Assembly (NCBI GenBank): GCA_946415665.1
Contig: CAMKTI010000047.1
Span: 1-12,602, forward strand
Length of the DNA stretch: 12,602 nucleotides
Source of the DNA: an uncultured Clostridia bacterium
Lineage (GTDB): Bacteria; Bacillota; Clostridia; Lachnospirales; CAMVHY01
Reading direction: 5' to 3'
In this document: positions 1-5,772 of the stretch, piece after piece
Numbering within the stretch: position 1 is the first letter of the stretch
Layout: every line of letters begins with the position of its first letter
Notes under the pieces: generated by a model
Seen by the model: the letters and a program-made list of their open reading frames with translations, nothing else
Database searches by the model: none
What the model was told of the DNA's origin: nothing
Program-made: the position numbers and the translations under genes

Positions 1-674
1 CTAGCCAATTTTGCAACCGCCGTTACAATCGCTAACACAAAAAGCCATTTTGGTACTGTTATAAAAAAACATGGGATAACCAGCGCCAAAAAATAGAGCA
101 TTGAAATAATGTTGATAATATTACCTTCAGCCGCTTGCGATCTCTCGATTTTCTTTCCGTACATAAAATTTTTTCCAAATAAAAAAGCAAAATACTTATT
201 TCCAATATATCTAAAAAAATCGCCAATCAAAGTAGTCGGTCTGTTTTTATAATATTCATTACCATACAGATAAAATTTAGCATGATTGTTTGCTTTTTCT
301 TCTAGCTCTTCTACTTTTTCTATCGGTTCTGTTTGTTTCTGGCGATTGGCAAGGTATCCTTGTGCATCATTGGTCAAAAACACCGAATTTAATAAATCAA
401 TAGCCATTCGCACAATAGCCAACACCAAAATCCATGTCGGCAGTGTTATCAAAAAATATGAAACAAATAATGCTATAGGTAATGACTTAATTATTAAAAC
501 GAAAACATTTATAATGAAACACACAAGCCTATTCGGACACTTTTTTCCAGTAACTAAACTTTTCCCAATAAAACCACCTAAATAACGATCTGCAAGTACT
601 AAAAAAAAACAAACGAACCAATTAGGTTTTTTAGATTTTTGAGGTATATCGTCCCCCATTCTTTCCTTTTCCAT
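1..674 (-). CDS. Unknown four-helix membrane protein, left copy (3' end outside window)
   Basis: Reading is open from an ATG at 674 to the left edge, so the C-terminus is missing. The start follows GGAGG at 687-691 with 12 nt spacing. A second in-frame ATG at 659 is less well placed. The protein begins MEKERMGDDIPQKSKKPNW and is a close paralogue of the product of 943-1815. It contains the same two internal repeats, each with a motif like GK(S/D)L(V/I)TGKK or GK(N/D)FMYGKK, then two hydrophobic helices around FLITLPTWILV or FFITVPKWLFV. The most divergent stretch between paralogues is the charged linker between repeats. I do not recognise the family. Four membrane segments with charged, probably cytoplasmic, linkers are likely. 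It has its own promoter and leader (734-822), so it is probably transcribed separately from the copy to its right. Confidence 0.85.
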   Translation of the reverse strand, partial: MEKERMGDDIPQKSKKPNWFVCFFLVLADRYLGGFIGKSLVTGKKCPNRLVCFIINVFVLIIKSLPIALFVSYFLITLPTWILVLAIVRMAIDLLNSVFLTNDAQGYLANRQKQTEPIEKVEELEEKANNHAKFYLYGNEYYKNRPTTLIGDFFRYIGNKYFAFLFGKNFMYGKKIERSQAAEGNIINIISMLYFLALVIPCFFITVPKWLFVLAIVTAVAKLA

Positions 675-733
675 TTTTTATTCTAACCTCCGTTATTTAA
701 TAATATTTGGTAGTAAGTATTAAATTAAAAAAA

Positions 734-781
734 GATGTCATTTAACACCGATGTCATTTAACACCGATGTCATTTAACACC
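734..781 (-). repeat. Three direct 16-bp repeats in the leader, left copy
   Basis: Three perfect, uninterrupted copies of GATGTCATTTAACACC lie at 734-749, 750-765 and 766-781. On the transcribed minus strand each reads GGTGTTAAATGACATC. Each RNA unit can form a 6-bp stem, GGUGUU with GACAUC (two G-U wobbles), closed by an AAAU loop. The third unit is followed by seven T residues. The block begins a few bases after the expected transcription start and so lies in the 5' leader. Confidence 0.85.
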
Positions 782-793
782 TCTCCCACGATA

Positions 794-822
794 ATTCTAA
801 AACAAATTTTTTTATTTGTCAA
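794..822 (-). promoter_or_regulatory. Sigma-A promoter of the left membrane-protein gene
   Basis: On the minus strand TTGACA (817-822) and TAGAAT (794-799) are separated by exactly 17 bp. The -35 is perfect and the -10 differs from consensus at one position. The same elements and spacing are kept in the right-hand copy. The predicted start is near 787, just before the three 16-bp repeats. Confidence 0.8.
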
Positions 823-873
823 GATCTAAATCAAAAATTTTTATAAGTTTCATGATTTTTAGAGACAAAAAAA

Positions 874-906
874 TACATACTCGTTTTAGTTTTTCACAAG
901 CATGTA
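874..906 (-). terminator. Rho-independent terminator of the right membrane-protein gene
   Basis: Minus-strand arms TACATGCTTGT and ACGAGTATGTA pair over 11 bp with two wobbles around an A-rich loop, followed by a T-run. It lies directly downstream of the stop at 943 and upstream of the left-copy promoter, so it separates the two cassettes. The T-rich flank on the other side could also let it act on plus-strand transcripts. It is homologous to 2011-2043. Confidence 0.75.
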
Positions 907-942
907 TTTGTATTTTTATCTAAAAAATTTTTTTCACAAAAA

Positions 943-1815
943 TTAATGATGATCCGCGACAGCGTTTTTATCAATAAATTTTAAATCCGGGACATCAGCG
1001 ACATCAGCTCGATCGTTTTTTCTTACCTGCTTAGATAATACATGGACTTGATTTTCGCCTTGGCATTTACAGAAGAAAAGATCTTTCATTGTATTTTGCC
1101 TTGTCGCATAAGAATTACAAAAGATACTAGCCAATTTTGCAACCGCCGTTACAATCGCTAACACAAAAAGCCATTTTGGTAATGTTATAAAAAAACATGG
1201 GATAACCAGCGCCAAAAAACAGAGCATTGAAATAATGTTGATAATATTATTTTTAGCCGATTGCGATCTCTCGATTTTCTTTCCGTACATAAAATCTTTT
1301 CCAAACAAAAAAGCAAAATACCTAGTTCCAATATATCTAAAAAAATCGCCAATCAAAGTTGTCGGTTTATTTTTATAATATCCATTACCATATTCATAAA
1401 CTTTGACATGATTTGTTGCCCCTTCTTCTTTTTGTTGTTTCTCTTCTGAATATTTTATTGGTTCCTGACGCTTGGCAAGGCATTTTTTTGCTCGATTGGT
1501 TATACGCACCAATATGAATAAATCAAGAGCCATTCGCACAATCACCAACACCAAAATCCATGTCGGCAGTGTTATCAAAAAATACGAAACAAACAATGCT
1601 ACAGGTAATGATTGCATTATTAGAAAAAAAATGTCCATAACGCAATATAAAAACCTATTTGAAACCTTTTTCCCCGTGATTAAATCCTTCCCGATAAAAC
1701 CACTAAAATAAACATTTGCAAGTGCTTTAAAAAAACAAACTAACCAGTTAGGCTTTCGAGGTGGTTGAGGAAGTTCTCCTTCCTTAAAATTAATTTTTTT
1801 TTCACTACCTTCCAT
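943..1815 (-). CDS. Unknown four-helix membrane protein, right copy
   Basis: A 290-residue protein of no family I recognise. It is built from two repeats, about residues 22-117 and 151-240. Each has an aromatic-rich N-terminal part, a GKD(L/F)xxGKK motif (42-50; 172-180), and two hydrophobic helices (about 56-80 and 86-103; 191-210 and 215-233). Near-identical cores FLITLPTW and FFITLPKW mark the repeats. A glutamate- and lysine-rich linker (118-150) joins them. The tail is soluble, with CKC and a His-His end. I place the start at ATG 1815, which has GGAGG 11 nt upstream. An in-frame ATG at 1833 overlaps that Shine-Dalgarno sequence and is ACG in the paralogue, so it is unlikely to be used. 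The gene has its own promoter and terminator. Membrane location is inferred from hydrophobicity; function is unknown. Confidence 0.88.
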   Translation of the reverse strand: MEGSEKKINFKEGELPQPPRKPNWLVCFFKALANVYFSGFIGKDLITGKKVSNRFLYCVMDIFFLIMQSLPVALFVSYFLITLPTWILVLVIVRMALDLFILVRITNRAKKCLAKRQEPIKYSEEKQQKEEGATNHVKVYEYGNGYYKNKPTTLIGDFFRYIGTRYFAFLFGKDFMYGKKIERSQSAKNNIINIISMLCFLALVIPCFFITLPKWLFVLAIVTAVAKLASIFCNSYATRQNTMKDLFFCKCQGENQVHVLSKQVRKNDRADVADVPDLKFIDKNAVADHH

Positions 1816-1872
1816 TTTTATTCTAACCTCCATTATTCAATAACATTTTGGAGTAAGTATTAAACAAAAAAA

Positions 1873-1920
1873 GATGTCATTTAACACCGATGTCATTTAA
1901 CACCGATGTCATTTAACACC
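1873..1920 (-). repeat. Three direct 16-bp repeats in the leader, right copy
   Basis: Perfect copies of GATGTCATTTAACACC lie at 1873-1888, 1889-1904 and 1905-1920, identical in sequence and number to the left cassette. On the minus-strand transcript each can fold GGUGUU-AAAU-GACAUC, and the last is followed by U7. The first RNA unit is preceded by GGGAGAGG, so the ATG inside it could open an 11-codon upstream reading frame (1912 down to 1877, MTSVLNDIGVK then stop). Confidence 0.85.
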
Positions 1921-1932
1921 TCTCCCGCGATA

Positions 1933-1961
1933 ATTCTAAAATAAATTTTTTTATTTGTCAA
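1933..1961 (-). promoter_or_regulatory. Sigma-A promoter of the right membrane-protein gene
   Basis: TTGACA (1956-1961) and TAGAAT (1933-1938) on the minus strand are separated by 17 bp. The predicted transcription start near 1926 places the three hairpin repeats at about +6 to +54 and gives a leader of roughly 110 nt before ATG 1815. Confidence 0.8.
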
Positions 1962-2010
1962 GAGCTAATCTAAAATTTTTATAAGTTTCTTGGTTTTTAA
2001 GTAAAAAAAA

Positions 2011-2043
2011 TACATGCTCGTTTTAGTTTTTTACAAGCATGTA
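2011..2043 (-). terminator. Rho-independent terminator of the spore protein gene
   Basis: The minus strand reads TACATGCTTGT, a loop of about 11 nt, then ACGAGCATGTA: 11 paired bases with one wobble, followed by eight T residues. It lies about 115 bp downstream of the spore protein stop and upstream of the next promoter. Its homologue at 874-906 sits between the two cassettes. Confidence 0.8.
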
Positions 2044-2156
2044 TTTTTATTTTATCTAAAAAATTTTTTCACAAGCTAATTATTATTTTCGCATTTACTT
2101 ATTTTTTTTCTTTAAGATAAATTGCGTCAAATAATTATTTTTTCAATCCATATTTA

Positions 2157-2378
2157 TTATTGATTATTATTCTCAGACATTTGTTTTTTTTGATTTTCAA
2201 TCATTTTTTTTACCATATATCCACCAACATATCCGTTTTGAGCGGAAGTTAAATGTCCATTATAACCTTTTTTTAAAGGAACACCGATTTCGTTTGCCAC
2301 CTCATATTTAAATTGATCTAATGCGGCACGAGCCTCCGGTGTATTTTTCGAATTGTTATTGCTGTTGTTTTCTGACAT
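2157..2378 (-). CDS. Small acid-soluble spore protein, alpha/beta type
   Basis: A 73-residue protein of the alpha/beta SASP family, which coats and protects DNA in dormant spores and is degraded at germination as an amino-acid source. Both family signatures are present: YEVANEIGV (25-33), with the expected germination-protease cut after Glu30, and GYNGHLTSAQNGYVGGYMVK, the DNA-contacting C-terminal helix region. Length is near the usual 60-75 residues. The N-terminus is Asn/Ser-rich and the C-terminus repeats MSENN. ATG 2378 follows GGAGG with 9 nt spacing. The gene is monocistronic, between terminators at 2517-2583 and 2011-2043. By family it is expected in the forespore under sigma-G; a weak candidate promoter is at 2472-2502. 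Confidence 0.95.
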   Translation of the reverse strand: MSENNSNNNSKNTPEARAALDQFKYEVANEIGVPLKKGYNGHLTSAQNGYVGGYMVKKMIENQKKQMSENNNQ

Positions 2379-2471
2379 AACAAATTACCTCCAAAAGTTA
2401 TTAAGCTTTTAAATTTGATTTTTAAATTTCATTTATGCCGGCATTTAATTTTTTTTATTTTGGTTTTAAAT

Positions 2472-2502
2472 AACCATGTTTTTTAAAATTTATTTTTCAT
2501 CC
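2472..2502 (-). promoter_or_regulatory. Weak sigma-G-like promoter candidate for the spore protein
   Basis: On the minus strand GGATG (2498-2502) is followed 19 bp later by CATGGTT (2472-2478). This resembles the forespore pattern (roughly GHATR and CATNHTA) but matches neither element fully. An imperfect inverted repeat, TGGTT-N6-AACCA (2461-2476), overlaps the -10. The call rests mainly on the kind of gene downstream. Confidence 0.25.
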
Positions 2503-2516
2503 TTAAAAAAATTTAA

Positions 2517-2583
2517 CGCGTAACGATTTTTATTTTTCTTGAGTCTAATTTTTTTTTCTCAAGTTAAAATTTATCGTTACGCG
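2517..2583 (-). terminator. Large nested hairpin ending the DUF368-to-YtfJ operon
   Basis: Perfect 11-bp outer arms CGCGTAACGAT (2517-2527) and ATCGTTACGCG (2573-2583) enclose an inner 6-bp stem CTTGAG (2538-2543) and CTCAAG (2558-2563). On the minus strand the outer stem is followed a few bases later by seven T residues. It lies 50 bp after the stop of the last operon gene. The GC-rich outer arms stand out in this background. Confidence 0.75.
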
Positions 2584-2633
2584 CTTATTATTTGCCAAAA
2601 AACAAAATTTATTACTGGTAATTTCTTCAAATT

Positions 2634-3008
2634 TTAATTTTCTTCCTGATTTTTATTATTATCTTTATCCTTTTTTTTAAAATTCAACTTTGAAAGAATT
2701 CCCGGAACCATATCAATAATTTTATTTACACCATCCTGATTTTTTAAATTTATTAATTCCACGCTACTCAAATCTTCTTTTACAACTAAAACAGCTGACG
2801 GAGTAATTTTTGCACCGAGCCCGCCGACTCCATTTTCTTTTTTTGATTCATTATCCGAAGCACTTGCTCCAACTCCCAAACAAATATCCATAAATGGAAT
2901 TATAATCATATCGCCAATATTTATTTGTTCCCCGACAACACTTTGTGATGTCACAAAATTTTGCATCCTAGAAAATAAAATCCCCAAATTATTATCCAGA
3001 TTTCCCAT
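2634..3008 (-). CDS. ytfJ: Sporulation protein YtfJ/GerW
   Basis: A 124-residue member of the YtfJ/GerW family, spore proteins needed for normal germination in Bacillus. The core motif is present: GEQINIGDMIIIPFMDICLG (about 27-46), then a Gly-rich stretch and GGLGAKITPSAVLVV (about 63-77). The charged C-terminal tail (KKKDKDNNKNQEEN) is typical of the family. ATG 3008 has GGAGA 9 nt upstream. The gene starts 5 bp after the DUF2953 stop, so the two are co-transcribed. The DUF2953-ytfJ pairing is common in clostridia, which supports both calls. A terminator follows. Confidence 0.92.
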   Translation of the reverse strand: MGNLDNNLGILFSRMQNFVTSQSVVGEQINIGDMIIIPFMDICLGVGASASDNESKKENGVGGLGAKITPSAVLVVKEDLSSVELINLKNQDGVNKIIDMVPGILSKLNFKKKDKDNNKNQEEN

Positions 3009-3013
3009 TTAAA

Positions 3014-3646
3014 TCAATCTCCTTTACAAAAAAAATTTGATTTAATAAACAAAAATACTCGCTTATCAAATATATATTTTACAGAAACAAAAATTAAATT
3101 CAAAAAGCAAGTTCGCCCATATAAATAAATATCCAAATCAAAAATTTTTTTATTAAAATCATGCTTTAAATTCAAATCAAAAATTTTTATCTCACGCAAA
3201 AAACTTTCGAGTGCACAAAAATATCCTGTATACTCAGGATTTTCAAATCCTATTTCGCCCAACATAAAAATTTTTTTTGGTCCAAACTTTTTAAAAATAT
3301 TTTTAAGCAAATCAAAACTCGGCTCAATTATTTCTAATAATTCCGCGTAATCAATTTCATTCCATTTAAATTTTTTTTTTCGCATAACTTTTTTTGCTTC
3401 AAATTTATTTTTTCTAACTTTCTTCTTTTTTATTTTTCTTTCTTTCGCATTTATATTTTTTTTCACGCTTATCCCAAAAATTTTTAAGCCGTCATTTTTA
3501 TATTTCACGATTCCAAAAAAAAACTTAGCGCAAAAAAAAATTTTTGCCTTATCTTTAAATTTTATTCTTAAATCATATTTTATTGGCGCAATCAAAATTA
3601 AAACTAAAAAAAATAAAATACCAACAATAAACTTAACCAAAATCAT
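3014..3646 (-). CDS. DUF2953 family membrane-anchored protein
   Basis: A 210-residue protein with one N-terminal membrane helix (about 4-20), followed by PIKYDLRIKF and a beta-rich region with a GIVKYKNDG-type segment, as in DUF2953. Residues about 68-95 are extremely lysine- and arginine-rich. The remainder alternates aromatic and charged residues. The function of the family is not established; its genes often lie beside ytfJ in sporulating clostridia, as here. ATG 3646 is 3 nt after the stop of the pseudouridine synthase gene and has only a weak GAGAG upstream, so translation may depend on the gene before it. Confidence 0.8.
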   Translation of the reverse strand: MILVKFIVGILFFLVLILIAPIKYDLRIKFKDKAKIFFCAKFFFGIVKYKNDGLKIFGISVKKNINAKERKIKKKKVRKNKFEAKKVMRKKKFKWNEIDYAELLEIIEPSFDLLKNIFKKFGPKKIFMLGEIGFENPEYTGYFCALESFLREIKIFDLNLKHDFNKKIFDLDIYLYGRTCFLNLIFVSVKYIFDKRVFLFIKSNFFCKGD

Positions 3647-3649
3647 ATT

Positions 3650-4573
3650 TCAAACTCTCGCATTTAATTTTTTTATCAAATCCAAAAAATATTTTGGTGG
3701 GGCATGATTAAACTCAACATATTTTTTTGTTTTCGGATGAATAAAACCCAATTTTTTTGCGTGTAAAACTTGACCAATTAAACCAAATTTTTTATCTTTC
3801 TCACCATAAATTTCATCACCCAAAACAGAATGATTTATGCTTGCCATATGAACTCTAATTTGATGTGTTCGACCCGTTTCTAATTTTAATTTTATTAAAC
3901 TATAATCTCGAAAATTTTTTATCAAATAATAATGTGTAACAGCTCGACGACCATTTAAATTTATTGCCATTTTTTTTCTATCATGCAAATCTCTTCCAAT
4001 TGGTTTATTTATTATTCCATCAGAATAAAAATTTCCTTTCACAATCGCAATATATTCACGAGTTATTTTATGTTCTGCAAACTGTTCCGCCAGAAAATTA
4101 TGTGCATAATTATTTTTTGCCACAACTAAAATACCTGAAGTATTTTTGTCGATTCTATGAACAATTCCCGGGCGCAACATTCCATTTATATCAGATAAAT
4201 TATTTTTAAAATGATAAATCAATCCATTAACAAGCGTCCCAGAAAAATTTCCCGCTCCCGGATGTACAACCATATTTTGCGGCTTATTTATAATTATTAT
4301 TTCGTCGTCTTCATAAACTATATCCAAATCTATTTTTTCCGGCTTCACATCTAAATTTCTTTCCGCTTCAAATTTTATTTTTATCTCATCATCTTTTTTA
4401 ACAACATAACCCGCTTTAATTTTTTTCCCATTTACAAGCAAATTATTTTTTTCTATTAAATTTTTTATTTGACTGCGAGAAACATTTTTTTCTTTAAATT
4501 TTAGAGCCAAAAAAATATCGAGGCGTTGATTTGCCTCGGTATCTTTTATATAAAACAAATTTTCTTCACACAT
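3650..4573 (-). CDS. rluD: Pseudouridine synthase, RluA/RluD family with S4 domain
   Basis: A 307-residue enzyme that isomerises specific uridines to pseudouridine, most likely in 23S rRNA. An S4 RNA-binding domain (about 15-70; RSQIKNLIEKNNLLVNGK) precedes the catalytic domain. The catalytic aspartate is Asp142 in HRIDKNTSG. NKPQNMVVHPG and GRTHQIRVHM are the other family signatures. Length is normal for the RluD type. ATG 4573 overlaps the DUF368 stop (TAATG), with GGGAGA 9 nt upstream, indicating coupled translation. The family is clear, but the exact target (RluD-like or another position) cannot be read from sequence alone. Confidence 0.92.
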   Translation of the reverse strand: MCEENLFYIKDTEANQRLDIFLALKFKEKNVSRSQIKNLIEKNNLLVNGKKIKAGYVVKKDDEIKIKFEAERNLDVKPEKIDLDIVYEDDEIIIINKPQNMVVHPGAGNFSGTLVNGLIYHFKNNLSDINGMLRPGIVHRIDKNTSGILVVAKNNYAHNFLAEQFAEHKITREYIAIVKGNFYSDGIINKPIGRDLHDRKKMAINLNGRRAVTHYYLIKNFRDYSLIKLKLETGRTHQIRVHMASINHSVLGDEIYGEKDKKFGLIGQVLHAKKLGFIHPKTKKYVEFNHAPPKYFLDLIKKLNARV

Positions 4574-5442
4574 TAATTTTTTTCTCCCAAAAAATAAGAA
4601 ATGATCGCGCCGACAAAAAAACTTATTACGCTAATTAAAATCATAAAATTATTTATTCCGCTTTGATAAGTCATTGGCGATACAAAAATTCCATAAATCG
4701 AACCAATTATTAATCCTAAAATACAAAAATAAGTTTCGGAATAAAATTTTTCTAGCAATACAGAAATTAATCTCGATATCAATAGAATCCCCAAAATTAA
4801 TCCTAATCCTAACGAAAATATTATTGCGCCAGTTCGAATTAAAAGATTTTTATCAGAGAAATTTAATAAACACCGAGAAATATTTGAAATAGAATTAATT
4901 ACTGTCGGATAAATTCCTAATAAAACCATAATAAAAGATCCGCTGATTCCAGGAATTATCATTGCAATCGCAGCAAGCAATCCACCAAAAAATATTTTTA
5001 AAAGAAAAATAAAAGATATATCATTATTAATTTGTGTGGCGCCATTTTTATTAAAATTAGAAGCTAAAACCACGATTAAAATAGAAATCAGTGTATATAC
5101 AAAATAATTTTTCTTTATGCCATTTTTAATTGCTTTTTTATAAATCAGTGGGATACTACCAAAAATAAGTCCGACAAAAAAAATATTGGTCGGTAAAGAA
5201 TATTTTTTTAAACACAATTCTAAAATAGAACTAAAAAATAAAATGCTAAACAAAATGCCAAATCCGATCGGCGTTATAAAACCTAAATTTTTTTTTATAT
5301 CACGGAAAAAATTATTTATCGTATCTATCAAATCATCAAAAATTCCCAAAATAACTGCAATTGTTCCGCCACTTACTCCAGGAATAATATTTGCAAGACC
5401 AATAAATATGCCTTTTAAAAAACCTAAAAAAATTTTATTCAC
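4573..5442 (-). CDS. DUF368 membrane protein, probable undecaprenyl-phosphate translocase
   Basis: A 289-residue polytopic membrane protein of the DUF368 family. Members (PopT) have been identified as flippases returning undecaprenyl phosphate, the lipid carrier of cell-wall synthesis, across the membrane. Two related motifs, IIPGVSGGTIAVILGIF (about 19-35) and IIPGISGSFIMVLLGIY (about 162-178), mark the internal repeat of the family. About eight hydrophobic segments follow throughout. The start is GTG 5442, preceded by GGAAG at 7 nt. A nearby ATG at 5449 is out of frame. It is the first gene of a four-gene operon. I see no clear promoter in the AT-rich stretch upstream. Confidence 0.88.
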   Translation of the reverse strand: MNKIFLGFLKGIFIGLANIIPGVSGGTIAVILGIFDDLIDTINNFFRDIKKNLGFITPIGFGILFSILFFSSILELCLKKYSLPTNIFFVGLIFGSIPLIYKKAIKNGIKKNYFVYTLISILIVVLASNFNKNGATQINNDISFIFLLKIFFGGLLAAIAMIIPGISGSFIMVLLGIYPTVINSISNISRCLLNFSDKNLLIRTGAIIFSLGLGLILGILLISRLISVLLEKFYSETYFCILGLIIGSIYGIFVSPMTYQSGINNFMILISVISFFVGAIISYFLGEKN

Positions 5443-5543
5443 AAAACATCTTCCTTATCTTATATTTTTTTATTTACAAATTTTTTTTCGAGACAAAAAA
5501 ACTATATCACAAAACTTTTTTTATCTTGTAACCAAAAATTAAC

Positions 5544-5572
5544 TTGACATAAAGTTTTTTATGGAATAAAAT
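5544..5572 (+). promoter_or_regulatory. Upstream promoter of the rpmE unit
   Basis: TTGACA (5544-5549) and TAAAAT (5567-5572) with a 17-bp spacer. It would give a leader of nearly 200 nt before the 5773 start. Confidence 0.65.
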
Positions 5573-5633
5573 TGCTCGGTTTTTGTTTTTTTTTATAATC
5601 AAAAAAAAATATTTGCTAATTAAAAAAAAACAC

Positions 5634-5662
5634 TTGCATTTAATATAAAAGAGTTATATAAT
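5634..5662 (+). promoter_or_regulatory. Downstream promoter of the rpmE unit
   Basis: TTGCAT (5634-5639) and a perfect TATAAT (5657-5662) with a 17-bp spacer. The predicted start is near 5669, giving a leader of about 105 nt. With the upstream promoter it forms a tandem pair about 90 bp apart. Confidence 0.75.
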
Positions 5663-5733
5663 TTAATTAAAGGGAATCTTAGTTCGATTGATTGATTTTT
5701 TGACATGCATATTCATAAGATTTCCTGAAAAGA

Positions 5734-5765
5734 TTTGCGTAAGACAAGATAACGCAAAGGGGGGG
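5734..5765 (+). promoter_or_regulatory. Leader hairpin abutting a G7 ribosome binding site
   Basis: A perfect 7-bp stem, TTTGCGT (5734-5740) with ACGCAAA (5752-5758) and an 11-nt loop, is followed directly by seven G residues (5759-5765) that serve as the Shine-Dalgarno region for the TTG start at 5773. A stem this close to the ribosome binding site could affect initiation, and the G-run is prone to slippage. Confidence 0.5.
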
Positions 5766-5772
5766 AAGCGTT

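Larger units (their letters stand above)
1..939 (-). repeat. Tandem duplication unit, left copy
   Basis: Bases 1-939 align almost throughout with 1127-2074. The match covers the gene, ribosome binding site, three 16-bp repeats, promoter, and the terminator hairpin upstream of the promoter. The offset drifts only from 1126 to about 1141 and back to 1137, so there are few indels. Similarity stops just after TTTCACAA at the right end of each copy. The left end of this copy lies outside the window, and further copies may exist there. Confidence 0.9.
1127..2074 (-). repeat. Tandem duplication unit, right copy
   Basis: This segment matches 1-939. It begins with CTAGCCAATTTTGCAACC, identical to the first bases of the window, and runs through gene, leader repeats and promoter to just past the 2011-2043 terminator. 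Both copies keep the promoter, leader repeats and ribosome binding site nearly unchanged, while the protein linker has drifted. Confidence 0.9.
5443..5772. other. Divergent intergenic region
   Basis: 330 bp between the minus-strand DUF368 operon and the plus-strand unit. It holds two convincing plus-strand promoters (5544-5572 and 5634-5662) and a hairpin with a G-run before the 5773 start. No reading frame with a ribosome binding site is visible. A minus-strand promoter for DUF368 must lie here, but none is clear by eye. Confidence 0.7.

Noticed and set aside
734..781. CRISPR-like or iteron array
   Set aside because: The 16-bp units are directly adjacent with no spacers, occur only three at a time, and sit in a gene leader downstream of a promoter. 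No replication gene or DnaA-type sites are nearby.
794..822. T-box or known riboswitch in the cassette leaders
   Set aside because: The leader is only about 110 nt, with no T-box sequence, specifier loop or recognisable aptamer, and the gene is not an aminoacyl-tRNA or amino-acid gene.
1472..1711. Plus-strand frame inside the right membrane-protein gene, also conserved in the left copy (286-585)
   Set aside because: Conservation in both copies follows from the duplication itself. No Shine-Dalgarno or promoter precedes either.
1816..1833. Upstream ATG start for the right membrane protein
   Set aside because: It overlaps the GGAGG ribosome binding site, and the paralogous left copy has ACG at the same position.
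2435..2444. Perfect palindrome ATGCCGGCAT upstream of the spore gene
   Set aside because: It has no loop and is short. It may be an operator but nothing else supports this, so it is not called.
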